The position numbers were made by a program, and so were the translations under genes. The notes under the pieces were generated by a model. The model did not search any database and was not told the DNA's origin. It saw only the letters and a program-made list of their open reading frames with translations. A stretch of 64,000 bases of DNA from Sweltsa coloradensis. Its lineage: Eukaryota; Arthropoda; Insecta; Plecoptera; Chloroperlidae. This document shows positions 42,630-53,242 of the stretch, one piece after another; the stretch's first letter is position 1; every line of letters starts with the position of its first letter. The DNA is taken from NCBI GenBank assembly GCA_024449915.1, contig JAMZAV010003077.1, positions 1 to 64,000 on the forward strand, read 5' to 3'.

Positions 42630-44077
42630 TTCTTTAAGAATCGCGTCATCACATTAACATATACCAAGTATAACAATGGCCCTAGGATTGACCCTTGTGG
42701 CACCCCTGATTTTATTATTTTAGCGGTACTGAAAACTTCACCTATTTTCACAACTATTTTTCTATTTTCTAGATAGTTCTGAAACCATCGCAAAATCGGA
42801 CCCCTCACACCGACATTTTCCAATGCCAATAATAATTTCTTGTGGTTGAGCGTGTCAAACGCTTTCGTGAAATCAATAAACATGCAAACCACATGCAAAT
42901 TATCACTTAATTTTGAATTTACTAGATTGGAAAATTTTAATAAGAGGTCAGATGTACTTTTGCCCTTCTGAAAACCAAATTGGTTTTTGTTAATAATATT
43001 AAATTTCATAAAGTAATCACTTATACAGCCAGACACATATTTTTCCATAATCTTATTGATCACAGACAACAAGGCAATTGGACGATAATTGGAATAATCA
43101 TAATGGCTTCCTTTTTTATAGACAGGCCTTACAATTGATATCTTGAGCATATCTGGCACCACACCCTCTTTAATTGATAAATTTATTAACAAAGCAATTA
43201 CTGGACTGATCTGATTCTTAATATTTGGCAAATCTTTAACCCTTATTCCATCAAAACCGGCACTTTTTTCCGGATTCATTGCTATGATGATTTCTTGCAC
43301 TGTTGCCGCATCAATAGGAGGAATGTATACCGATTGCTTCTGCTGGTTAATTAAACTATTTTCTCCTGTATCATCTTTAACACAAGTCACATCACAATTA
43401 TGAATGATTTGCTCAACCTCTTCCACAAAAACATTTGCAAATTTGTTTACTATATTAATGGCGGGACTCTCATTTTTGCCTAAATACTTTTTAATAACTG
43501 CATCTACTGACTCTTTATTTTTCTTTCCTATTATCGTATTTATAGTTTGCCACGTATCTTTTATATTTCCTTTATTTTTTTCCAAAAGTTTACGGTAGTA
43601 ATTCTGTTTTGCTATTTTTATCTTCTTATTTAATATATTACGAATGTTGTTGTACTCAGTCCTGTATACCTCTTTCGCAAGGTTTATATTTTTACACTTT
43701 TTCCATTGATGGAAAAAACGGTCTCTTTTCGATATCATATCCAATAACTCTGATGTCATCCACGATTTATTACCCCTTTTGTTATTACGTTGCTCTTTAA
43801 TACACGTAGCCCGTTCATACGCCCTTTTGAAATTTAAATACAACGAGTTATACAATGTTTCACAGCTGTTAGTAGAAAGCAAGATATCCCAATTTATACT
43901 TTTAAGAATATGAAGAAGTTTATTTTCATTCATAATTGTGACATAATTCTTACCCTCAGATTTTGTTTCATATTGAGATAAATTCAATGATGTCATTATT
44001 ATGTAATGATCCGATACCTTTGAGTTTTTTTTTTTTAAAGATAGCTGACCTAATCTGAATATTAACCGCGCGTACAT
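42503..44077 (-). CDS. LINE-D ORF2, central RT region
   Basis: A long open frame of 524 codons: the end of the endonuclease (KVSDHYIIM), a linker, then RT blocks SAGFDGIRVKDLP, NYRPIALLSVINKI, NQFGFQKGKSTSDL, FIDFTKAFDTLNHKKLL and SGVPQGSILGPLLYL. The last residues past about 42630 are out of frame with the FADD block. At the upstream side, a run of A (minus strand, 44027-44039) shifts the frame relative to the endonuclease. The first ATG is not a real start. Confidence 0.8.
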   Translation of the reverse strand: MYARLIFRLGQLSLKKKNSKVSDHYIIMTSLNLSQYETKSEGKNYVTIMNENKLLHILKSINWDILLSTNSCETLYNSLYLNFKRAYERATCIKEQRNNKRGNKSWMTSELLDMISKRDRFFHQWKKCKNINLAKEVYRTEYNNIRNILNKKIKIAKQNYYRKLLEKNKGNIKDTWQTINTIIGKKNKESVDAVIKKYLGKNESPAINIVNKFANVFVEEVEQIIHNCDVTCVKDDTGENSLINQQKQSVYIPPIDAATVQEIIIAMNPEKSAGFDGIRVKDLPNIKNQISPVIALLINLSIKEGVVPDMLKISIVRPVYKKGSHYDYSNYRPIALLSVINKIMEKYVSGCISDYFMKFNIINKNQFGFQKGKSTSDLLLKFSNLVNSKLSDNLHVVCMFIDFTKAFDTLNHKKLLLALENVGVRGPILRWFQNYLENRKIVVKIGEVFSTAKIIKSGVPQGSILGPLLYLVYVNVMTRFLKKCFAYFLPMTQHWLRFIGGFPLLKCICKRILIIYLDGLMMTV

Positions 44078-44168
44078 AAACGTGATCTATGCACGACCTT
44101 CTGAGTCTGTCCTCTACCATCTCCTCACGTGTTGCCCCAGAGATATACCTAATAAAACCGTTAGCCGC

Positions 44169-44753
44169 TATCATGTTTACCTCAGCTGATTGCTGTGACG
44201 TCCTACGCCTCCCCTCCGCCACATTGCTTACAGCACTTTCGTGTGCCGTAGCCAACTTTATAGCATTGTCAAACGTAAGAGAGTCTGAATCTAAATAGAG
44301 CACTTGCGTAATCTCCTTGTTTTTCAACCCTACTACAAATTGATCTCGCAAAGCACTGTCTAGGAACGTACCATATTTACAATACCTAGTCATTTTCCGT
44401 AGGCCCGCCGCGTACGTTGATACTGTCTCTCCCGCCAATTGCAGCGTCCTATGAAAATTGTGCCTTTCTGCAATTACTGACGGAACTGGACAAAAGTGAT
44501 CGTTCATCAAATTTTTCAATTCCAAATAGGACCTATCACTCGGTTTTTTAGGCTCCGACAAGTCTTTTAGAACCTCATATGACTCTTTGCCAATGGATGA
44601 TATGAGTATTGCCTTCTTCTTGACCATGTCGTCCGCGATCGCAGTCAGCCCGTTGGCAATGAAAGATTGTTCTAACCTTTCCAAGTACGATTCCCACGAA
44701 TCCTCCCCTAAATTAAATTTCTCCACCTTTAAGCTAACCATCTTCGTCGCCAC
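44169..44753 (-). pseudogene. Gypsy-type Gag fragment fused in frame to LINE endonuclease
   Basis: Minus strand. About 190 residues of capsid-like Gag: VSLKVEKFNLGEDSWE, KAILISSIGKESYEVL, HFCPVPSVIAERHNF, ETVSTYAAGLRKM, LRDQFVVGL and LTFDNAIKLATAHESA, typical of Retrotrans_gag in animal Ty3/Gypsy elements. It ends at EVNMI, before any zinc knuckle, and runs without a stop into LINE-D sequence (NGFIRYISGATREE, RSCIDHVYVR). The fusion is an accident of the insertion; I see no sign of domestication. Confidence 0.75.
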
Positions 44754-44980
44754 TGTTATGTTTAGGGTTCACTTATATATTTATTCACAGTACAAAGATA
44801 CAGACTGATACAGTTCACAACTCTAGGCCTAGGCCATTGCTTCACAACAACCATACCCCACATAAAACGTCTGCACATGCAGATGCTATTCTCACCTAAG
44901 CTCGTCTAGGTACTATAGCTATCCTCACCTAGGCTCATAACTACACTAGGTGGTACTCTAAACTACACTAATACACTACA
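44754..44980 (-). repeat. Gypsy-type 5' LTR
   Basis: 227 bp on the minus strand from TGTAGTGTATTAG to CATAACA, followed by TGGCGACGAAGATGG, a primer-site and gag-start arrangement seen in many animal Gypsy elements. It has AATAAATATATAAG (TATA-like or polyadenylation) and AGGCCTAGGCC. Confidence 0.65.
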
Positions 44981-45537
44981 GCCGCTAAACTTGTTTCGTA
45001 ATGTTGTACAAATGCATCACAATCGCTTAGAATATCAATGTTGACATCACCAATGAAAATTGTTGTTGTGTCTTTAATCTCATTCCAATGTTTATCAATC
45101 TCCTGAATGAATTCTTTCTTTGTGTTATTACTGGGTGGTCGGTATACAAACAAAAGTGACACAACATTATTGTTAACTATTATGTTACCTGCTATGCCTT
45201 CAAAATAACTAAACAACACATTACTCCTCTCAAATAGAATCGAGTTCTTAACGTACAGAATTAAACCACCACCTCGTCTTTCGTTTCTTAAATTAAAAAA
45301 CATTTCATACCCGACCAACTCAAATTGACTACATATTTCTTTCACATTAACCTCACTTAGTGCTAGCACATGAATTTTATCTAACTGTTTCTCCAGAAGT
45401 ACTCTCAGTTCATCCCAATGCTTATTAATCGATCTTATATTTAAATGAACTATTGTTAGACCTTGACACACCTGAATCCAGTTGTCAATACTATCAATCA
45501 CTTCCGTTTCAGGAGACGGTGGACTCCACAAATCCAT
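44981..45537 (-). pseudogene. LINE-D APE endonuclease, N-terminal part
   Basis: Frame with TIVHLNIRSINKHWDEL, VLALSEVNVKE, RRGGGLILYVKNS, LLFVYRPPSNN and TIFIGDVNIDIL, the conserved endonuclease blocks, ending at YETSLAA where the Gypsy LTR begins. Confidence 0.8.
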
Positions 45538-45717
45538 TTATCCTATACCTAATTTAATTTATCAATATCTCGTTGGGTTTTTACCTTAAGTACTTCTTTA
45601 GATTTTTCGTCCTTTCGGACGCAGATAGACCCGCGATTAAACCAGACAAATTTAAAACCTGTCACCTTTGCTTTTGCTTTCACTTGCCAGAATAAATGCT
45701 TATAGTGAGGTGATAAA

Positions 45718-45735
45718 TGATAATAATAAATAATA

Positions 45736-45785
<50 letters not shown>

Positions 45786-45842
45786 CAATAAAAAAATAAT
45801 AATAAAAATAATAATAATAATTATTATAATAATAATAATAAT
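45718..45842 (+). repeat. (AAT)n microsatellite
   Basis: About 120 bp of interrupted AAT repeats, interrupted by an R4-type 3' end on its right. Confidence 0.9.
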
Positions 45843-46079
45843 CCCATAGTCCGAAGAGCAAATGCTAGGATGGCGACAAGAAATCGGCCACGACCGTACA
45901 CAGCAGAAAGAAAACATCATCTACAAACAATATTACAATTTATAAATGACTTATTTTAGTTAGAGTTAAGACAAAAGTAATAATGTATGTAATAGGTACA
46001 CATGGAAGTACTTGACGTAAGTCCGTACAACATGTTAGCTCCGGTTTTTAACCGAGTTTGTATGAAATACATCCAATAA

Positions 46080-46084
<5 letters not shown>
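45843..46084 (+). mobile_element. R4/Dong-type LINE 3' end, copy 3
   Basis: Starts CCCATAGTCCGAAGAGC after (AAT)n and ends CCAATAAAATAATAATAAT into (AAT)n. A 5'-truncated insertion within the microsatellite. Confidence 0.85.
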
Positions 46085-46111
<27 letters not shown>

Positions 46112-46114
<3 letters not shown>

Positions 46115-47036
46115 TTGAATAGAAATTATAACATTGACGGGATGTTTCGTCGCGTCGTAATGGTGAATAATTTACATTATTCTTGATTTCCCGACGTAGC
46201 GTCATCACTGTGGATGATATTTTCATTCTGCCATATGTGAAATTACTACTTATCGCATAGCACAATACCTTGGAAAGCTAGACATCAAGACAATATTTAA
46301 GCCTATAAATAAAATTTCTACCATGTTGGTTCGCCAAAGGACCCAGTACATCTAGCGGAAGTGGAGTTTATAAAATCCCTTGCAAGTGTGGCTGTAGCTA
46401 TGTAGGCCAGACTTAAGGACAGTGGCAACAAGGGTTAAAAGAACACAAAAACCATTGTAACAAGGGTTCACGTCGAGTTGTCTGCAATTGCTAAGCATGC
46501 CATAGACAATATGGCTGACTCAAGGCATGAGATTCTTTTTGATGAAACAAAAATAATTTGCCAAGAATCTGCTTTCTGGCCTAGACTCATAAGGGAGTCA
46601 ATTGAAATTTCAAAAACACCTAACAATATGAATGGAGATGTAGGTGGTTACAAACTTAATGATTCGTGGATTCCTGCCATTAATTTAATTAATCACCTCT
46701 CAGCGGAGAAAATGCGTTCAAACCAAGAACTACCACAAGATCAACAAACAGCATCAACAACATCTTCATCTACAAGACCAACCTACACCACTACCACCAC
46801 CTCCACAACCACCTCAACCACCACAACAACAACAAATAGAGCCGTCCACCGCCATCCTGGCAGTTCCAAGAAGAAGTGAAACGTTTGCAACAGAGGCAAA
46901 CAGACGAAAGAACATCAATCCCTTGAAAATATCATCCACAGTGATGACTCTACGTCGGGAAATCAAGAATAATGCAAATTATTCACCATCACGACGCGAC
47001 GAAAACATCCGTCGATGTTATAATTCTCTTCAATTA
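46112..47036 (+). mobile_element. Penelope-like element relic with inverted arms
   Basis: A Penelope-type GIY-YIG region is flanked by inverted copies of its own 3' sequence: 46112-46224 and 46925-47036 (GAAAATATCATCCACAGTGATG, ACGTCGGGAAATCAAGAATAAT, ACGACGCGACGAAA). Penelope-like elements often carry partial or inverted terminal copies of this sort. The RT is missing, so the element is 5' truncated. Confidence 0.75.
46255..46879 (+). pseudogene. Penelope-like GIY-YIG endonuclease end
   Basis: Frames on the + strand: KLDIKTIFKPINKI and GVYKIPCKCGCSYVGQT (the GIY-YIG entry motif, as Y..Y-V-G, with the CxC typical of PLEs), a stop, LKEHKNHC, then a shift to SAIAKHAIDNMADSRHEI, ESAFWPRLIRESIEI and KTPNNMNGD, all typical of PLE C-termini. 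The ORF ends in a Thr/Ser-rich stretch coded by ACCACAAC-like repeats. Stop and shift make it inactive. Confidence 0.8.
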
Positions 47037-47064
47037 TATCGGGTCGCAAAAGTATAACTTGTGA

Positions 47065-47066
<2 letters not shown>

Positions 47067-47140
<74 letters not shown>

Positions 47141-47141
47141 T
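47067..47141 (+). repeat. (AAT)n microsatellite
   Basis: About 74 bp at the 3' end of LINE-E. Confidence 0.95.
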
Positions 47142-49548
47142 ATTTTTTTTTTATTCATTAATTACATATGTGTACATTTTTTATATGCTTCGGTCCACAA
47201 AGCCTTAAAGTAAGGCTTGTCTGTGGTTTAAACCACAACAATGTGTAATTTCATACAAACGGTGTTGTGCGAAGTTATTACAACAATAACAAAGAAAAAT
47301 AGAACAAACATCAGTGGAACACCGTCCTGTATAACAAAACAAACTTAAAAAAAAAAAAAATTGAATATTGAATATAAAAATATATACTTGAGGTAACACA
47401 AAAAGCAACACAGTATTAGATGAATAAATTTACATACTTGCACAAGTATCTAAATATTTCAAGACTCCTCCAAAAAAACACAACAAACAGACTTGTCATT
47501 CGTAATCAAATTTTAAAGCAAAACCAACAGGATACATAATGAAAATAGTAAATTGAACAACTGCAATAAAAAATAAAAAATAAAAGCAAATTGGGAATTG
47601 AGATGAATGATTAGGTGTTGTAGAGCACATAAACAATCGAGCAAATAAAACTTTAATTCAGATTTAATGGCTGAGATCTTTTCTAGATTGCGCAGATGAC
47701 CAGGTAGGCTGTTGAAAATAGCAGGTGTCAAATAAAAAAGTGTTCGTTTTCCATATTTGTTATTGAATTAGGCAAAAAGTTATTCCCTCTTGATTTCGAC
47801 CGCGTAATCCCCGTATTTTCGTTTGCTTCATATTGTCTATTGAAATAAAATTTTAAAATAAATCTAAACTTAAATAGGTATGATACAGGTAGTACATTGC
47901 AAAAGTGATATTTCATTTGTATGCTGTTATATCTTGGACTTCTTTTTAAAAAGCATGGTGTCATAGTTCGAATCATTGTGTTTTGAAGGTTGGTTATTAA
48001 TTTACGTGGCTTAAAGATGCAAAGCCCCAGGCCAAGAGGCCATAAGAGATGATTGACTCGGCGCGATCGCAGTGTAAACTGACCTTAAAAGTTTTTAAAC
48101 GGAAGTACCAACTTTAATTTGAATAATTGAAATGCACAGGATCTTAACGCTTGTATAAGGAGATAATATGCGGCCTCCACGACATGAATCTATCAATTAA
48201 GACACCTAAGTAGACATGGCTGTCAACAGACTCAATTTCAACACTACACCGTACACAGTTTTTTCCATTTACGATATCATGCAAACACTCATAAGAATGG
48301 AATATTATTTTAAGAGGTTGATGCCTGTTCTGATTCAGAGGTGAGCACATATGTAGAATCTTGGTTTTGTCAGCATTAATAACGAGATCATAATCGTGCG
48401 GTCCACATTAATAATTGAGTGAAATCCCACTGCAAAGAGATTCAGCCATTTTTAGGTTCTTATGAGCAAATAACAAAACAGTATCGTCAGCATACATGAA
48501 CACAGTACAGTGTTTTACACATTTAGTCATATTGTTAACATAAATCAGGTACAAAATTGGCCCCAAGATAGAGCCTTGCGGTACTCCAGTCGCAACCTCT
48601 CTATATTCACTGAAGCATTCTCCTATTTTTACTGAGAGTTTCCGATCTGTTAAAAAAACTAGTGAACCATTTAAGGTTTGACCTCTAATACCACATTTTC
48701 AAGCATATCCACTAATGTACTGTGGTTTAATGTATCGAATGCTTTCGAAAAATCTACAAATAGGGCAAACTACATGCATGTTGTCATTTAATTTAGTGTT
48801 AACGAAGTCTGAGAATTTTACAAGCAAGTCACTTGTGCATTTACCTTTTTGGAAAACCATATTGCAATTTATCAATGATATTAAATTTTTCCAGATAGGC
48901 AGACAAATTGTCGGTACACAGCGCTCCAAGATTTTCTCTATAACAGAGAGGAGTGCTATTGGTCTATAATTGGAATATGACATATGATCACCTTCTTATA
49001 GATAGGACGAACTACTGATATCTTTAAGTTTGAGGGGGACGGTTCTGACTCAATCGATAAATTTACTAGTTTGGCTAAACTGGGCTAATCTCATTTTTCA
49101 AAAATTTTAAATCCTGAACTCTGATACCATCCCAGCCTGGCTGTTTATTTTCATCCATATTCTCTATAATTGATTGTATTCGTGTTTCACTTACGGGGGG
49201 CATAAAAAAGGATTGGCATTCCACGACTTTTTTAACGTACGGCTAGTACGAATGCCACACTTGTGTTGAATCTCCTTCACTTCTCTCACAAATGATTCCG
49301 CAAAAGTATCAGCTATCACCTTGTCACTGTTTTGTTTCCCTAAATGGTTATGGATTACTTCGTCTACAGAAAGTTTTTTCTTTTTTACCCAAGATTCCAC
49401 TAATTGTTTGCCAAGTTTCTTTCAGATTATTTCTCGAATTATATATTTGGTCTTTATAGAAATTTAATTTAGCCAAACCTATCTGTTTAGTTACCATGTT
49501 ACGCGCAGATTTGTACTCAATCTTATACATTGATTGTCGTCGACAATC
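47142..49548 (-). mobile_element. LINE-E, degenerate relative of LINE-D
   Basis: Minus strand with many frameshifts. It shows HNHLGKQNSDKVIADTFAES, YSNYRPIALLSVIEKILERC, FQKGKCTSDLLVKFSDFVN, ESVDSHVYLGVLIDRF and IFNSLPGHLR in separate frames, the same order as LINE-D. The 3' end has the hairpin CCACAGACAAGCCTT-loop-AAGGCTTTGTGG (+ 47192-47225) and (ATT)n. The 5' end is cut by a Helitron-like element at 49549. Confidence 0.75.
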
Positions 49549-50174
49549 AATCGTAATTTTTAAAACAGGAAAAAATCGTAAAAATTGTGATTTTCATAAG
49601 AAATAATTATTCGATTGCGCTCAAATTTTACAAGAATATATTAATTCATAAAATTAAGGTTCTGTGAAAAAATTCATTACAATAGGATAAAGCATGTAGG
49701 TGTTATAAGTCAAAGACTTGTTTAAAAAAAGAAAAAAACGTGTAAAATTTCGATTTTCATGAGAAATAATTTTTCGATTGCGCTCAAATTTCACACGAAT
49801 ATCTTAATTCATAAAATTAAGGTTTTGTGAAAAAATCATTAAAATCAAATTAAGCATGTAGGTGTTATAAGTCGAAGAAATATTTTAAAAATTGAAAAAT
49901 TCGTAAATGGCGATTTTCATGAGAAATAATTTTCCGATTGCGCTCAAAAACGTGGCAGTTCTAAGTTCAGAGATTTTTAAAGGGTCTCCATAAAATTTCA
50001 TCGAAATTGGAGTATCGGTTTAGCCCGGAATCGTGTTAACAAAACACACAATAATACAAAACAGAAAAAAAAGAAAAAAAAAAAAAAAAAAAAAAAAAAC
50101 ATCCCGGATTTTTTCCCCAGGTGTTAGTGAAATGGAATCTTCGCTTCGCTCGCTACGCTCGCTACGCTCATCCA
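49549..50174 (-). mobile_element. Helitron-like non-autonomous element, copy e (3' truncated)
   Basis: The minus strand starts TGGATGAGCG with extra AGCGAGCG repeats and holds the same internal units as copy a (GATTTTCATGAGAAATAATTTT, TTCGATTGCGCTCAAATTT). The CTAG end is missing; it stops near a GATTGTCGTCGACAATC palindrome at 49531-49547. Confidence 0.65.
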
Positions 50175-52764
50175 ACAAATTCAAACAGTCAAGAATGTTC
50201 ACAACTTAGTAAACACAAATACAGTACGCTCGCTTCTTATGGCATTTTAAATTTGAGATATACTTCTTTCGTTTGTTATGATAATTTAATATAAATAAAG
50301 TCATACTCATAATAACAATAACAAAGCAATAACAAATATAATATAAATTGTATTAGCGCTTATGCACAAGTCCCAAACCCCTTTTCTACCTTATATAATT
50401 AATGTAGGCCTACATATACCATTTACCGTCATTGTTCATTACAATATTTAATAATAATATTTTACATAATATCATAATAAATACGATTTATATTATAACT
50501 ATAGAATAAGGTATAATGATATGACCTACAAGATTAAAAGCTGTCTGCAGAATGACGCGTCATGCCATTATTGACATACGAAACAATAATAAAAATAGGC
50601 CATCAGCTATTAAATAGGCCTCCTTTTCATAAATGTATATTTAAAAAACCGGAAGTCCTAAGTGTATACTAGATAAATATATATATAGGCCTACTCCGAT
50701 TTCGTTTACATTTTTAAAACGAAGTAGAAAAAGTGCAAAAAAAAGTGTAGGGCTATAATTTGCTAGAATCTCTTTTGATTTTGGATATCAAGTAAATTTT
50801 TGAAATTATTAGTATTGGGCAACATTTTCTTGGCAAAATTCATCGATCTTCATCATTAAACATTTTTTTATACACTTGTTTCTGTTTTTTAATAGTTTAA
50901 CAGTGTGGTTTGTTCTTTTCGGGGCTCTATATCAAATAATCTCAATTATTTGTTGTAATTTAAAATGCCATTAATTCCCTTTTTTTAACAAAGCCGATCC
51001 CAAAAAACCCTTACGAATTTTCCCTAATAAAAAAACGCGGAACGATGTGACATAATCAACAATGTTTTCGCAAATGATCAGAAATGTACCAAAAATCAAG
51101 TTGAAGCCAACTGAATATACAGCGCCCGCCGTAAGCAGCTCGCCTCTATCACTGATCGGTCCGACATGTTGCGTTTTAGTGCTGCCATCTATCTTTGCTT
51201 GGACGCGTAAGAAATAAACTAATTGAGATAAGTATTGTGATGTTCTATCGCGCACACAACAAACAGCACCTACATGGAATCTAGTCTTCAACATCATATT
51301 TTAACAGAAACATAATTCATTCCGTGAAAAAATGCATTGGATCAAACGCCGACTGGTTAACCAACTAAAACCTACTGTTATTTTGTTAGTTACACATTTC
51401 GCACGTTGAATATTATCTGTCCACAATCCACCTACCCACTTGCCATTAGAGTGTATATTTGCTGAAGCCATTTATTGGAAGATAAGTAACTGAACACATG
51501 CACTGATTCGTTATTTCGTGTAAGGAATCTACAAGAAATTACGGAAACAAAACACATTCCCTCTCACTTAGGTAATTCAGTGAGATCTTAATAAAGAGTG
51601 GTCTTCATATTAATTTATATTAAATTCATACTTAGTTGATAAGACTAATTCATTTTTGGCTTAAAACAATCAGTAGCCCTAGATTATATCACAATTAATG
51701 GGCTAAGTCCAGATTAACAAAACCCAACCTTGGCCGGGGATCGAACTCATGTCTCCCAAAAGACCACCGAGACCGCGGTAGTGTATTTGTTGCTGAATTA
51801 TTGGTGCATTTTTATATTATAATATAGTGAATATCAAATTCTTATTAAATCACCACTCCCAGTTATATAGTCCGCGCCCGGCCAGAGGGAGACCATGGGT
51901 TCAATTCCTGTTTTTGTTTATAGTATTTATATTGGTATTTTCGTAATCACAATAAAACAATCAAATCCCCTCAAGAGTGGGTGAATAAGGTTTAAAAAAT
52001 TTAAGTATTGCATTTTAATACCTGGGCTACCATGATTCCGAGAAAATTAAGCACAAGACCATGTGACGTGTTATTCCCAATGTTCTTTTATATGGTGTTT
52101 AGTCCAGTAATTTTTTATTTTGCATTCTAATAATTTAGGAACGCATAATGTTTATTGTTTACTGCTTTATTGTCTTCACTCTTCACAAAGCTTGAGTGGC
52201 TTTATTGTTGTTGCTTGAATTGAAACGCTGTGTGCTACTCTAGTATTGCATTACATTCCATATTAGGCCTATTATAGAACATAACTAAATATTTTGCTTT
52301 GATATTAATAAATTTAGTCATTATATTGATATTATTTCAAAGTATGTTGGACTTTGTAACGTTGTACTCTGGAATAATACTACGGCCACAAAAATAAGCG
52401 GTTTATATCAATGTCTACGTTCACAGGCGCCCGACAGACTACATCCGTAGGTATTTTAATTATAAATGCTGATATAAATCTATATAAATACTAGAAATAC
52501 GTTTAAATAAATAAATACTAGATTTTGAATTCATAATGAGCTCATGATACCTATTCTATTCCCCCAAAACCTTATATATTTACACTGTGCTTGTGTAGGA
52601 TCATATGGGTGTTTACAAAGGTATCCTCACTCGGCGGCCATGACGGTGCTACGCCTCCGCGACACTAGCGCATTCTCTAGGTGATTAATTGAGTCCTCTA
52701 TTCCTATTTGTAAACTCAAATCTTTTTATTCGAATCTGTTACTTGCAGTGTATGGTTAAGTTGA
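50175..52764. other. AT-rich spacer with SINE-like relics
   Basis: No gene seen. tRNA-like halves are at 51725-51790 (minus: GGAGACATGAGTTCGATCCCCGGCC reversed in two parts) and 51865-51915 (+: GGGAGACCATGGGTTCAATTCC). A frame of 108 codons at 50971-51297 (minus) has no known motif. Confidence 0.4.
51725..51790 (-). repeat. tRNA-like (SINE-type) relic
   Basis: The minus strand has GTCTCGGTGGTC and GAGTTCGATCCCCGGCC, then GGTTGGGTTTTGT. A similar order (GGGTTTGATATCCGGC, GATGGATTTTGT) is on the minus strand at 55200-55262, suggesting one SINE family. Confidence 0.35.
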
Positions 52765-53242
52765 AAAAAAGCGATGAGCTTAACTTCGCCAATAAATACC
52801 TATTCTATTCTATTTGAGCGAGCGAAGCGAGCGTCTCCACTTGACTCTTATGGCTCGAATGTCTTTTTTTTTGGTTTTATTTTTCTGTTACTGCTTCGGT
52901 ACAGGTCGCACCGTTTCTCTGATCGACCTGAAATTTTTCACACATGTACATACCACCTAGGCGGGTTGCTGTATAGTTTTTGAACAACATCCGATCGTTG
53001 GTTATAAAAAATAATAATAATAAAAAAAATGAAAATGTTCTGATCGTTATGAAATTTTGCAGGGTCAATAAGTACAACATTCTCTCCTATTTTACAAATT
53101 TTCAGCTAAATCGGTCAAGACCATAAAGACTTATTGGTATGTAACAATATGTGAATGTCGTACTTGGGTCGTTTTTGCACGTACCGGTGCTCGCTCAACA
53201 ACGCGACGGGACTTTAGCGTTTTCCTAGTCTATTCTATTCTA
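52765..53242 (+). repeat. LINE-type 3' tail with (TATTC)n, split by a Helitron-like copy
   Basis: GAGCTTAACTTCGCCAATAAATACC is followed by (TATTC)n. The tail is interrupted at 52815-53228 and resumes as TCTATTCTATTCTATC. The first part resembles the tail at 5491-5566. Confidence 0.65.
52815..53228 (+). mobile_element. Helitron-like non-autonomous element, copy f
   Basis: Begins TGAGCGAGCGAAGCGAGCG (a variant of TGGATGAGCG) and ends GCTCGCTCAACAACGCGAC, GGGACTTTAGCGTTTTCCTAG and T. Both flanks are the same TATTC repeat, so the empty site can be read: insertion between two Ts, without duplication. Confidence 0.7.

Larger units (their letters stand above)
44169..44980 (-). mobile_element. Truncated Gypsy-type LTR element inside LINE-D
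   Basis: The insertion has one LTR and most of gag, flanked by the 5-bp repeat GCGGC (minus strand; + 44164-44168 and 44981-44985). Without it the LINE frame reads through (TSLAA then NGF). No pol and no second LTR remain, so a deletion up to the right target copy is likely. Confidence 0.75.
41418..45720 (-). mobile_element. LINE-D (Jockey-superfamily), split by a Gypsy fragment
   Basis: Minus-strand LINE. From its 5' side: APE endonuclease (45537-44981), interruption 44169-44980, end of the endonuclease, RT, C-terminal domain, 3' UTR with hairpin (+ 41496-41528) and A-rich (ATT)n tail at 41418. The motifs (HLNIRSINKHWDEL, NYRPIALLSVINKI, SGVPQGSILGPLLYLVYVN) suit the Crack/Daphne side of the Jockey superfamily; the clade is not settled. 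Confidence 0.8.

Noticed and set aside
43968..44753. A domesticated Gag-endonuclease gene
   Set aside because: Flanking GCGGC repeats and the split LINE show a chance fusion by insertion; the downstream frame is broken.
46478..46879. A host gene with a Thr-rich tail
   Set aside because: The first part is the C-terminus of a Penelope-like element and the Thr stretch is a simple repeat.
50971..51297. 108-codon minus-strand frame
   Set aside because: No family resemblance, and no supporting splice or repeat context.
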